Origin: Martinezella rhizogenes
GTDB lineage: Bacteria; Pseudomonadota; Alphaproteobacteria; Rhizobiales; Rhizobiaceae
DNA length: 64,000 nucleotides
Reading direction: 5' to 3'
NCBI RefSeq assembly: GCF_007002745.1
Contig: NZ_SGNY01000008.1
Location: 1 to 64,000, forward strand
Part shown: one piece after another, positions 35,119 through 44,495 of the stretch
Layout: each line of letters begins with the position of its first letter
Position numbering within the stretch: the first letter of the stretch is position 1
The notes under the pieces: generated by a model
Told to the model about the DNA's origin: nothing
Seen by the model: only the letters and a program-made list of their open reading frames with translations
Databases searched by the model: none
Made by a program: the position numbers and the translations under genes

Positions 35119-35149
35119 GGGGCAGGCTTTCAGGCTTGCCCCTTTTTTT
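35119..35149 (+). terminator. Rho-independent terminator of the sugar ABC operon
   Basis: A nine-base stem, GGGGCAGGC (35119-35127) with GCTTGCCCC (35134-35142), one G-T pair, and loop TTTCAG, is followed directly by seven T residues. Confidence 0.9.
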
Positions 35150-35216
35150 GCGCTGGCGTCGGAGATGCGGCTTGCCTTGAAGGGCAGGGGCGATCCTTGA
35201 AGGGAAGGGGCGTTTT

Positions 35217-35972
35217 TTACGCCTTGCTGTTTCGGTATTCGTGAACAGCCTTGCCGAAGGCCTCGAACAGGGCGCGCGACGGCGCATCCGTCTCGGCCCA
35301 ATATTCCGGATGCCATTGCACGCCGACCGCAAAGCCCTTGGCGTCGATGACGGAAACGGCTTCGATGGTGCCATCCGCCGCCGTGGCTTCGACCTGCAGG
35401 CGCGGCGCGGTCTCGGCAATTGCCTGGCGGTGCAGTGAGTTGATCTGGATTTCACCCGACATGCCAAGATGCTGCGCAATGCACGAACCTTCGCGCACCT
35501 GCACCGGCTGGCGAATGGCGAAGGCCACGTCGCGGTCGTCATGTTCCGGCTTGCGGTGATCCCACACGCCGGGCTGTTCCTGAATTTCCGAAGCAAGCGT
35601 GCCGCCAAGCGCGACATTCAATTCCTGAATACCGCGACAGATCGCCAGCATCGGAATGCCGCGTTCGATGGCGCGGCGGATGAGCGGCAGGCTGGTCGCG
35701 TCACGCGCGGGATCGAAGGGACCATCGCTTTCCCGTGCTTCCTTTCCGTAAAGGGCAGGGTGAACATTGGTTGCCGAGCCGGAGACGAGCAGGCCGTCCA
35801 CCCGGTCCAGAATGGCGTCGACCTCGTTGCCGTCCTCGAAGGCCGGAATGATGAAGGACATGACACCGGCGACCTTCAGAGCTGCGGAAAGATACTGGTT
35901 CTGCGCGGCGTGCCAGTCGGCTCCGGTGAAATGCCTGATGTCGGCGGGAACGGCAATGATGGGTTTTGGCAT
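35217..35972 (-). CDS. Class I glutamine amidotransferase-like hydrolase, gamma-glutamyl-GABA hydrolase (PuuD) family
   Basis: 251 residues, peptidase C26 family. The nucleophile is the Cys in AICRGIQELNV near residue 115, and the His/Glu of the triad are in VQWHPEY near residue 221. PuuD cleaves gamma-glutamyl-gamma-aminobutyrate in putrescine breakdown, but no other puu genes are present here, so the substrate may be another gamma-glutamyl compound. The gene is on the opposite strand to, and converges on, the sugar ABC operon. It stands alone. Confidence 0.85.
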   Translation of the reverse strand: MPKPIIAVPADIRHFTGADWHAAQNQYLSAALKVAGVMSFIIPAFEDGNEVDAILDRVDGLLVSGSATNVHPALYGKEARESDGPFDPARDATSLPLIRRAIERGIPMLAICRGIQELNVALGGTLASEIQEQPGVWDHRKPEHDDRDVAFAIRQPVQVREGSCIAQHLGMSGEIQINSLHRQAIAETAPRLQVEATAADGTIEAVSVIDAKGFAVGVQWHPEYWAETDAPSRALFEAFGKAVHEYRNSKA

Positions 35973-36264
35973 GGTTGCTCCGGGGCGAATCTTCGAAATT
36001 TGTGCGACTGCCGGTGAACCAAGTCAAGCAGGTGTTTTGCGTTTTGCCGGTAGTGGATGCGCCTAAAGTATAAGGCGGCGCGAGGATATTTCAGTTGCAA
36101 ATAAAATACGAAGGAGACTTTCCGAAAAGGCCGGTTTTCCGCGATTAATTCTTGGGGCGGGTGCTTGTCAGCCGGGCGGTAACCGTGCTTACTTTGCTGC
36201 GATGCCTGAACAGCAAAGAGGGGAATTCAAGCTGCGGGCAGCGTTCATATCTGGGAGGATATAG

Positions 36265-37359
<1,095 letters not shown>

Positions 37360-37391
37360 TTATTCAGTGACGGCGGCGGACCTGGCAAAGG

Positions 37392-37420
37392 CCCCGGAAA
37401 CTTCGGTTTCCGGGGTTTTT
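37392..37420 (+). terminator. Rho-independent terminator with UUCG loop after the TRAP binding-protein gene
   Basis: A perfect ten-base stem CCCCGGAAAC (37392-37401) and GTTTCCGGGG (37406-37415) closed by TTCG, followed by five T residues. It should end the binding-protein transcript efficiently. Confidence 0.93.
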
Positions 37421-37579
37421 GTTTGCGTGTCAGCCTTCATGCGCCCGACAAGAAAGGGTGATTTACGATCAAGCTATTGGGCGCAAAAGCAGCAGGCTCC
37501 GGGGCCAGCCGGAGTGTCGGCGAGGATAGGCCACGCCGACCTCGGCAAAGGCCTTGCTCTCAACTGTGGAGGTGATGTG

Positions 37580-37669
37580 ATGTGGAAACCACTGAGCATT
37601 ACGCTTTGGTTTAGGAAGAACCGGACGGGCTGGTCTGTCTCCGTCCGGTTCAATTTTCTAAGCAGATAA
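37580..37669 (+). CDS. Candidate 29-residue small protein
   Basis: ATG 37580 opens a 29-codon frame encoding MWKPLSITLWFRKNRTGWSV and then SVRFNFLSR. It is preceded by GGAGGTGAT (37568-37576), a nine-base perfect match to the 16S anti-Shine-Dalgarno end, which is rare by chance. The product is basic and aromatic and has no recognised domain. The second half of the frame forms a perfect ten-base hairpin: AACCGGACGG (37619-37628) and CCGTCCGGTT (37641-37650). The locus could therefore instead be a small RNA or terminator. It lies between the TRAP binding-protein terminator and the convergent permease gene. Confidence 0.45.
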   Translation: MWKPLSITLWFRKNRTGWSVSVRFNFLSR

Positions 37670-37748
37670 GCAAAGGGAAGGCGGGGCTGGAACCCTGTCT
37701 TCCACTCCACAATCATAGGCGTTTCGCCCAGCCCTTACAAGACGACTC

Positions 37749-39230
37749 TTACGGCCCGATCTTCGGCGGTTCACCGAGGTTTGGCATGCCCGGCAATCCA
37801 CCCGGCTGGCCTCCAGGCAGGCCGAAATTGGGCATTGTGTTGCCGCCCTGATTGCCGAAAGCGGGGATTTCGATCTTGATGGAGTTCAGATCCACATCGG
37901 GCGCCTTGTCGAGCCAGTAGGTGACGGATTCCGGCCAGAAGATCACGATGGCGACGAGGATAAGTTGCATGCCGAGCCACGGGATGGCGCCCATGTAGAT
38001 ATCCGATGTCTTGACCGAGCGCGGCGCGATGGAGCGCAGATAAAACAGGGCAAAACCGAAGGGCGGATGCATGAAGCTCGTCTGCATGTTGATGCAGATC
38101 AGCACGCCGAACCAGATCAGGTCGATACCGAGCGACTGGGCGATCGGCGCCAGCATCGGAATGACGATGAAGGCGATCTCGAAGAAATCGAGGAAGAAGG
38201 CAAGGAAGAAGATGAAGATATTGACGAAGATCAGGAAGCCGATTGGGCCGCCCGGAATGCCTGACAGCATATGCTCGATCCACAGCGAGCCGTCCATGCC
38301 CTGAAAGACAAGGGAAAAGCAGGTGGCGCCGACGAGAATGAACACCACCATCGAGGTGATGTGCATGGTCGAATGCATGCCCTGTTTGACGAGATCCCAG
38401 GTGAGGCGGCGGTGGGCGGCGGCGAGCGCCATGGCGCCGACGACGCCGAGCGCGCCGGCCTCCGTCGGGGTGGCAAGGCCGAGGAAGATGGTGCCGAGCA
38501 CAAGGAAGATCAGCACGATGGAGGGGATCATGCCCGCCAGCACGCGGAACACCAGCGCCCGGTTGAGTTCGCCACGCGCTTCCGGCGGCAGCGCCGGCAA
38601 ATCCTTCGGTCGCAACATCGACATCACGAAGATGAAGAGCATGAAGATCGCCACCTGCAGAATCGATGGGCCGATTGCGCCGAGATACATGTCGCCGACG
38701 GATTTGCCGAGCTGGTCGGCGAGAACGATGAGGACGAGGGACGGCGGGATGACCTGCGTGATCGTGCCCGATGCGGCGATGACGCCGGTGGCAAGCCGCG
38801 GATTATAACCGTATTTCAGCATGATCGGCAGCGAGATGACGCCCATGGTGATGACGGAGGCGGCAACCGTGCCGGTGATTGCGCCGAGGATCGCGCCGAC
38901 GATGATGACGGCATATGCGAGACCACCGGGAATGGCGCCGAACAGCTTGCCGGTTCCCTCAAGCAGATCCTCCGCCAGTCCGCATCGCTCGAGGATTGCG
39001 CCCATGAAGGTGAAGAAGGGGATGGCGAGCAGAAGGTCGTTGGAGACGATGCCGAAGATGCGCAACGGCAAGGCCTGCAGAAAGGCCGGCGAAAAATGCT
39101 CGGTGAAGATGCCGATGACACCGAAGACGAGGCCGACAGTGGCAAGTGAGAAGGCAACCGGAAATCCGTAAAGCATGAAGATGATCATGCCGAGGAACAT
39201 CAGAGGTGGAAGAATACCATATTCAAACAT
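37749..39230 (-). CDS. TRAP transporter large permease (DctM) with Gly/Pro-rich C-terminal tail
   Basis: 493 residues with about 12 membrane helices. Family motifs include AIPFFTFMGAILERCGLAEDL near residue 69 and GAITGTVAASVITMGVISLP near 118. It is the ion-coupled translocating subunit for the DctP/TakP-type binding protein. The normal protein is about 430-440 residues. Here the last 40 residues form a soluble Gly/Pro/Asn/Met-rich tail with repeated PGG and PN units (from about residue 455). The small permease gene lies 32 bases upstream. Confidence 0.92.
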   Translation of the reverse strand: MFEYGILPPLMFLGMIIFMLYGFPVAFSLATVGLVFGVIGIFTEHFSPAFLQALPLRIFGIVSNDLLLAIPFFTFMGAILERCGLAEDLLEGTGKLFGAIPGGLAYAVIIVGAILGAITGTVAASVITMGVISLPIMLKYGYNPRLATGVIAASGTITQVIPPSLVLIVLADQLGKSVGDMYLGAIGPSILQVAIFMLFIFVMSMLRPKDLPALPPEARGELNRALVFRVLAGMIPSIVLIFLVLGTIFLGLATPTEAGALGVVGAMALAAAHRRLTWDLVKQGMHSTMHITSMVVFILVGATCFSLVFQGMDGSLWIEHMLSGIPGGPIGFLIFVNIFIFFLAFFLDFFEIAFIVIPMLAPIAQSLGIDLIWFGVLICINMQTSFMHPPFGFALFYLRSIAPRSVKTSDIYMGAIPWLGMQLILVAIVIFWPESVTYWLDKAPDVDLNSIKIEIPAFGNQGGNTMPNFGLPGGQPGGLPGMPNLGEPPKIGP

Positions 39231-39262
39231 GGGAAATATCCTGAAGGTTCAGATCGGCGCGA

Positions 39263-39802
39263 TCATTGCAGGGGCTTTTCATACTTCGTATCGAGCGCAT
39301 AAAGCCCGTTGAGGGCGCCTATGCGCTTGATGAGTTCTGAAAACCCCTGAAGAACCAGCAGGGCGAAACCGGCGAAGATGACGAGTTTCACGGGCCAGCG
39401 GATGAGGCCGCCGGCATTGGAGGACATTTCGCCCTGATGCCAGGAGAGCGTGAACATGGGCCAGGACAGCCAGGCCAGATAAAAGCAGCCGGGCAGCAGG
39501 AACAGCACGATGCCGATAATATCCACCCAGATGCGGTTGCGCGGCGAAATCGCCCCATAGATGATGTCGACACGTACATGCTCGTTCATGCGCAGCGTAT
39601 AGGATGCGCCGATCAGCACGATGAAGGCGAACATGTACCACTGGATTTCCAGCCAGCCGTTCGAACTGTAATTGAAGGCATAACGAACCATGGCGTTGCC
39701 GGCGCTGACAAGGCAGCAGATGAGCACCAGGTAACCGGCGACCTTGCCCAGAGCTTCGCTCGCAAGGTCTATCAAAGCACTTATTTTTAAAAGCGATTTC
39801 AT
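39263..39802 (-). CDS. TRAP transporter small permease (DctQ)
   Basis: 179 residues with four predicted membrane helices. The segment GWLEIQWYMFAFIVLIGASYTLRMNEHVRVDI (written here only as its key residues W/E/Q and NEHVRVD near residues 52-82) is characteristic of DctQ proteins. It forms the membrane complex with the DctM subunit 32 bases downstream. Both are on the minus strand, opposite to the binding-protein gene. Confidence 0.9.
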   Translation of the reverse strand: MKSLLKISALIDLASEALGKVAGYLVLICCLVSAGNAMVRYAFNYSSNGWLEIQWYMFAFIVLIGASYTLRMNEHVRVDIIYGAISPRNRIWVDIIGIVLFLLPGCFYLAWLSWPMFTLSWHQGEMSSNAGGLIRWPVKLVIFAGFALLVLQGFSELIKRIGALNGLYALDTKYEKPLQ

Positions 39803-40216
39803 GACTTTCCCCTCTTCCCTTGCCGGGCCCTTTGCGGGTTATGGCGAAGAAGAAAGCCGGGAACTTCCTCGGGGCGGCCGCGCTTCCACGCCTGTCCGCT
39901 CCTGCAAATTCCAGATTCCTCCCCACGGAATCCGTGTATGGGCAGGCTGCTTGAAAAGCAACCAAAACCGCCACAAAACGGTCCAAATAACGCCTCTATT
40001 CGACTATTGGCGTAGGACCATTGTTCAATTGCCGGTGCTGTTCTGTTTGTTCCGTATCGCCCTGGCGACGCGATGTTCTTTCACAGAGAACGCATTGCGC
40101 TTTTCGACGACTTCATGTTACCTCTGGCTACGGAGAGTCCGGCATGAGCCCGTAATCATACGCGGGAGAAATCGTCTTTTATGACGGCATGACGGATGGA
40201 GCAAAGGGGAAGCGGA
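39803..40216. other. 414-base intergenic region, divergent
   Basis: Nothing firm is seen here beyond space for two divergent promoters, one for the TRAP permease genes and one for the oxidase-subunit gene. The open frames crossing it lack ribosome sites and protein-like composition. Confidence 0.5.
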
Positions 40217-40441
40217 ATGAGCGAACACCACACGGGTCCGGTCGAAGTTGGCGCCGAGATGAATTACGTCGAGCACGAAAAGACCTATAACGGCTTTCTG
40301 GCTTTGACGAAATACGGCACCATGCTCCTGTGCGTGCTGATGCTGGCCATGGTCGCTGGCTTCTTCACCTCTGCGGGTTTTCTTGGTGGTCTTATCGTAT
40401 TTCTGGTGCTCTCGGCCGCAGGCTTCATTCTGTTGCGCTGA
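40217..40441 (+). CDS. aa3-type cytochrome c oxidase subunit IV-like protein
   Basis: 74 residues. A 35-residue cytoplasmic N-terminus contains MNYVEHEKTYNGFLALTKYG, the signature of the bacterial aa3 oxidase subunit IV family. It is followed by two short hydrophobic stretches that form a membrane hairpin or one long helix. Subunit IV is an accessory subunit of the terminal oxidase. ATG 40217 follows AAGGGGAAGCGGA; the frame is open a further 21 bases upstream. No other oxidase genes are nearby, so it is an orphan copy. Confidence 0.85.
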   Translation: MSEHHTGPVEVGAEMNYVEHEKTYNGFLALTKYGTMLLCVLMLAMVAGFFTSAGFLGGLIVFLVLSAAGFILLR

Positions 40442-40509
40442 ACGATCTCCTTCGCGAGTGGTTTCCCGGTGTGGAAACCAGGCGACGCCGGACATCGGAA
40501 AGGCTAGTC

Positions 40510-41043
40510 ATGAAGCGCCTGTTATCCTGCCTCATCCTGTTTGCGGCGCTTTCGCAGCCCGTTCTGTCGCGGGATCTTTTGCCGTCTGAGCAAGACAGGC
40601 TGCATACGCAGATTGAACGGTTCAGCGCCGCCTTGAACGGGCAGGATTTCGACACCGTCGGCAAGACGGTGCCGCCCAAAATCTTCGAGTTTATCGCAAG
40701 CGATGGGGGCGTGACCGTCGAACAATTGCGCAGCGCCCTGACGACGCAGATGCAGATGGCGCTCGCGGCGGTCAAGATAACCGAATTTACCATGGATAAA
40801 GGGGCGATCAGCGTTGAGCAGACGCCTGATGGAAGGCCCTATGCGCTCATTCCGACAAAGACGGTGATGGAAACCGGCGGCCAGACGATTGAGGCGAAAT
40901 CCCATACACTCGCCTTGATGGATGGCACGGACTGGTATCTGCTACGCGTGAGCGATCAGCAGCAGGTTACGATCCTGCGAAAAGTCTATCCGTCCTTCGC
41001 TACGGTGGAATTCCCTGATGATTCCATGCAGCCGGTAAAATAA
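40510..41043 (+). CDS. Hypothetical secreted protein
   Basis: 177 residues. A signal peptide, MKRLLSCLILFAALSQPVLS, ends at about residue 20, and a mixed alpha/beta domain follows. I do not recognise a family with certainty; the shape (FSAALNGQDFDTVGKTVPPKI, then VKITEFTMDKG and GTDWYLLRV) recalls small periplasmic NTF2-like proteins. ATG 40510 was chosen because it gives the signal peptide; the frame is open to 40330. It lies 68 bases after the oxidase subunit gene and may be cotranscribed. Confidence 0.7.
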   Translation: MKRLLSCLILFAALSQPVLSRDLLPSEQDRLHTQIERFSAALNGQDFDTVGKTVPPKIFEFIASDGGVTVEQLRSALTTQMQMALAAVKITEFTMDKGAISVEQTPDGRPYALIPTKTVMETGGQTIEAKSHTLALMDGTDWYLLRVSDQQQVTILRKVYPSFATVEFPDDSMQPVK

Positions 41044-41092
41044 CCCGCATATTGCTGTCAGGCCGCTTCAAGGCGGGCTTCGCGTTCTTCCC

Positions 41093-42346
41093 TTACGAAA
41101 AACGCCCCGGTCGGAAAGGATCGACCGAAATCGCGGTCTCCTCGCCGTTTGCCAGCTGGGTCACGAGGCGGGCCGTGGCTGCTGATTGCGTCAGTCCCAG
41201 ATGGCCATGGCCAAAGGCGTAGATGACTGAGGGCGTGGTACGCGCTGTGCTGATGACGGGAAGACAGTCCGGCATTGACGGACGGAAACCCATCCATTGC
41301 GTTCCGCCTTCCACCTTGAGACCGGGCAGGAAACGCCCCGCCTTTTTCAGCATCGCTTCCGACCGCTTGAAATTCGGCTCCAGCTCCAGTCCGCCAAGCT
41401 CGACCGCACCGCCGACGCGGATGCCTGAAGACAGCGGTGTCACGACAAAGCCGTGATCGTTGAAATAGAGCTGGCGCGTCAGGTTGAAGGCACCGGCGGG
41501 CAGGGTGGTGTTGTAACCGCGCTCGGTTTCCAGCGGCACGATATTGCCAAGCGTCGCGGCAAGTTTCTTCGACCAGGCGCCGCAGGCGATTACCACCCTG
41601 TCGGCATCGATCTTGTCGCCATTTTCGAGGGTGACGATCGTGCTTTCGCCAACGGCGTCGATGCGTTCCGCCTCACCCTTGCGCAGGCTTGCGCCCCGGG
41701 CAATCACCAGATCGAAAATGGCGCGGGTGAAATCAAGGGGGTCGGAGACCTGCAGGCCATCTGGGGAGAACATGGCGTGGCGGAACTGCGGGGCAAGGCC
41801 CGGCTGCAGCTCGTCTATCTCACTGCGGCCGACACGCTCAAAGGAGAACCCGGCGCGTTGTTTTTCTTCCCAGCCCCTCGCCGCAGCATTCAAGCTTGCT
41901 TCTGTGTCATAAAGATCGAGTGTGCCGGTTTTCGAAACGAGGGACGAAAGCTCCGGCATGGCGGCGACATGCGCCATTTCACTGGCTGCCAGCCGGTTGA
42001 TCTCGCTGAGTACCCTCAGCCCATGACGAAAGTTGCGCTCGGCGCTGGCACGCCAGAAACGCCAGAGCCAGGGGGCGATCTTTGCAGCATAGGCTGGTGG
42101 CACGCTGAGCGGGCCGAGCGGATCGAAAAGCCAGCGCGGCGCTTTTTTCATGATGCCGGGGGAGGGAATGGGGATGATTTCCGGAAAGGCCAGAATGCCG
42201 GCATTGCCGGAACTTGCACCGCCGGCAACTTCGCCACGTTCGAGAAGCACAACCTCTCGTCCGGCATTTTGCAGGTAAAGCGCCGCCATGGAACCGATAA
42301 TGCCGGTGCCGATCACCAGCACGTCGCATTTCAGGGTTTTGGTCAT
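41093..42346 (-). CDS. FAD-dependent D-amino-acid dehydrogenase (DadA family)
   Basis: 417 residues. The N-terminal FAD-binding loop VIGTGIIGSMAALYLQNAG (residues 11-29) is followed by the DadA-type EVAGGASSGNAG near residue 38, and the C-terminal RPSMPDCLPVIS with GHGHLGLTQSAATARLV completes the fold. Such enzymes oxidise D-amino or imino acids and pass electrons to the respiratory chain. It is a single gene, divergent from the chemoreceptor gene. Its substrate cannot be read; imino-diacid oxidases belong to the same superfamily, which is notable given the monooxygenase locus at 44496-50548. Confidence 0.87.
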   Translation of the reverse strand: MTKTLKCDVLVIGTGIIGSMAALYLQNAGREVVLLERGEVAGGASSGNAGILAFPEIIPIPSPGIMKKAPRWLFDPLGPLSVPPAYAAKIAPWLWRFWRASAERNFRHGLRVLSEINRLAASEMAHVAAMPELSSLVSKTGTLDLYDTEASLNAAARGWEEKQRAGFSFERVGRSEIDELQPGLAPQFRHAMFSPDGLQVSDPLDFTRAIFDLVIARGASLRKGEAERIDAVGESTIVTLENGDKIDADRVVIACGAWSKKLAATLGNIVPLETERGYNTTLPAGAFNLTRQLYFNDHGFVVTPLSSGIRVGGAVELGGLELEPNFKRSEAMLKKAGRFLPGLKVEGGTQWMGFRPSMPDCLPVISTARTTPSVIYAFGHGHLGLTQSAATARLVTQLANGEETAISVDPFRPGRFS

Positions 42347-42676
42347 TAGCGCTCCTGCAACACAAATCTTTCAGGCCCGCCATAACAATGAATGCGGTTT
42401 CAATGAAAGGCCGCATTGCGCCGCAGCCGCAGAAATATCAGCACTGTGGCAAATAAGCGGTCCACATCTGGGGGGATGCCGCATGCCGGAGGGGTTCGGG
42501 CCTTTCGGTTTTTTAGCGGCAGATTAGACCTGTGAGACGATGGTTATAGCTCATCATTAATCGCTATTTAACGGTGTCGAGCTAGTTTGCGTGCGGGCAG
42601 ACCGATCAGTTTCATCTCTTGTCTAATTCAGGGTTGAGGAGGTCCGCAAACTGATCATTGTTGGGGGTTCGAAAGC
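42347..42676. other. 330-base divergent promoter region
   Basis: No gene is seen. The stretch 42530-42600 is AT-rich and probably holds the chemoreceptor promoter. No clear dyad was found. Confidence 0.5.
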
Positions 42677-44413
42677 ATGTCTCATTTTTCTAAATTTGGT
42701 TTGGATGCATCTGCGGTGCTGGAAGCCCTGAACCGCTCACAGGCCATCATCGAGTTTGATCTGACCGGCAAGGTGCTCAAAGCGAACGATAATTTTTGCA
42801 AGGCCATCGGCTATAGCCAAAACGAGATCGTCGGGCTCCATCACCGCACATTCCTTTCCGCCGAAGATGCAGCGTCTGCGTCATACAAGACCTTCTGGGA
42901 AAAACTGGCCCGCGGCGAGCATGACAAGGGTCAATATCGTCGGCGTGCGAAAAGCGGTGCGGATATCTGGATCGAAGCCTCCTACAATCCGGTCTTCCGT
43001 TTCGGCAAACCCTACAAGGTCGTCAAGATCGCAACCGACATTACGGCCATCAAGCGCCAGAGCGCCGATGATAACGGCAAGCTCGCGGCGCTCTCCCGTG
43101 CCCAGGCCATGATCGAATTTTCGCCCGATGGAACGATCCTCAGCGCCAACGAAAATTTCCTCGAAGCGATGGGATATCAGGCGCAGGAGATCATCGGCAA
43201 GAACCACTCGATGTTCTGCGAACCCTCATATGCCGGGTCGATGGAATACCGCACCTTCTGGGAAGACCTGCGAACCGGCCGTTTCTCCACCGGCCAGTTC
43301 ATGCGGCTTGGCAAGGATGGCAAACGCATCTTCATCCAGGCTTCGTACAACCCGATCCTCGATGATCGGGGACAGGTCTTCAAGGTTGCCAAATTCGCCT
43401 TCGACGTGTCGGACCGGGTGCATGCCGTGGAAGAGCTCGGCGCGGCGCTGGAGCGGCTTTCCCAATGCAACATCCGCGTCACGCTGGACAAGCCGTTCGT
43501 CGGCGAGTTCGAAGGGCTGCGGCGGGACTTCAACAAGTCCATCGCGGAATTCCAGAAAACGCTGGAGAATGTTCTCGGCCAGACCGGCGACCTGACCCGC
43601 AGCAGCCAGGAAGTCAGCGAAGCCTCCGTCAATCTCGCAGAACGCTCCCGCGAGCAGGCGGTGGCGCTGGAAGAGACCTCAGCGGCGCTTGAAGAGATAA
43701 CCGCGACGGTTCGCTCCTCCACCGAGAACATGAAGGAAACGCGCAAACTCGTGCAGAGCGCGCGGACATCCACGGTGGCCTCCACGGAAGTGGTCGAACG
43801 GACGGTGGATGCCATGCAGCGCATCGAGACGGCATCGCGGGAAATCAGCCAGATCATCGGTGTTATCGATGAAATCGCTTTCCAGACCAACCTTCTGGCA
43901 CTGAATGCCGGTGTTGAAGCAGCACGTGCAGGTGAGGCAGGCAAGGGTTTTGCCGTGGTGGCACAGGAAGTGCGCGAACTTGCACAACGTTCCGCCAATG
44001 CCGCCAAGGAAATCAAGGCGCTCATCAACAATTCCGGCAGCGAGGTTCTGGAAGGCGTCAGGCTGGTCGGCGAAACCGGTGAGGCGCTGAAGCAGATCGA
44101 CGCGCTGGTCAGGCACATCGACGGCAATGTCGAGATGATTTCAAAGGCGGCCGACGAACAGGCCGTTGGCATCAGCGAAATCAACAAGGCGGTCAACCGG
44201 CTCGACCGGATGACGCAGGAAAATGCCGCGATGAGCGCGCGCACCACCGCAATTAGTGCCACGCTGGCTCAGGGTGCCGATGTGCTTGCGCAGCTTGTCA
44301 GCCTGTTCAAACTGAACCGTCGTAACATTCAGCGTGAAGACGGATCGTCCGTCCGGTCGGAATTTTCAAATGCCGGCCGGCGCGATCAACAATCAGGACG
44401 CGCTGCCGCGTGA
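42677..44413 (+). CDS. Soluble methyl-accepting chemotaxis protein with two PAS domains
   Basis: 578 residues. Two PAS/PAC domains lie at about residues 12-135 and 137-255 (both contain EIIG/EIVG with a following NH/HH and the YNPI/YNPV strand). A short linker follows, then a methyl-accepting signalling domain at about 310-545, with the conserved hairpin tip EIAFQTNLLALNAGVEAARA near residue 400. No membrane segment is present, so it is a cytoplasmic receptor, probably sensing redox state or a bound cofactor through PAS. No C-terminal methylation-enzyme tether pentapeptide is seen. The ribosome site is GGGGG at 42664-42668. Confidence 0.93.
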   Translation: MSHFSKFGLDASAVLEALNRSQAIIEFDLTGKVLKANDNFCKAIGYSQNEIVGLHHRTFLSAEDAASASYKTFWEKLARGEHDKGQYRRRAKSGADIWIEASYNPVFRFGKPYKVVKIATDITAIKRQSADDNGKLAALSRAQAMIEFSPDGTILSANENFLEAMGYQAQEIIGKNHSMFCEPSYAGSMEYRTFWEDLRTGRFSTGQFMRLGKDGKRIFIQASYNPILDDRGQVFKVAKFAFDVSDRVHAVEELGAALERLSQCNIRVTLDKPFVGEFEGLRRDFNKSIAEFQKTLENVLGQTGDLTRSSQEVSEASVNLAERSREQAVALEETSAALEEITATVRSSTENMKETRKLVQSARTSTVASTEVVERTVDAMQRIETASREISQIIGVIDEIAFQTNLLALNAGVEAARAGEAGKGFAVVAQEVRELAQRSANAAKEIKALINNSGSEVLEGVRLVGETGEALKQIDALVRHIDGNVEMISKAADEQAVGISEINKAVNRLDRMTQENAAMSARTTAISATLAQGADVLAQLVSLFKLNRRNIQREDGSSVRSEFSNAGRRDQQSGRAAA

Positions 44414-44438
44414 CAGGGCGGGGCTTCTGCCCGCCCTG
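44414..44438. terminator. GC-rich hairpin after the chemoreceptor gene
   Basis: CAGGGCGGG (44414-44422) pairs perfectly with CCCGCCCTG (44430-44438), loop GCTTCTG, directly after the chemoreceptor stop. There is no T-run, so it is a probable but not certain transcript end. Confidence 0.6.
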
Positions 44439-44460
44439 ACTTATCGATGAAATCTGGTGA

Positions 44461-44490
44461 TGCGGGTGCCTTTGGTCAAAGGCATCCGCA
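44461..44490. terminator. Long hairpin between convergent genes
   Basis: TGCGGGTGCCTTT (44461-44473) pairs with AAAGGCATCCGCA (44478-44490), 13 pairs with one G-T, loop GGTC. It lies five bases from the end of the minus-strand monooxygenase gene and may protect or end both transcripts. Confidence 0.6.
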
Positions 44491-44495
44491 CGCCG

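Noticed and set aside
35170-35216. Near-tandem CTTGAAGGG units after the sugar ABC terminator
   Set aside because: Only two imperfect copies; too short to treat as a functional repeat.
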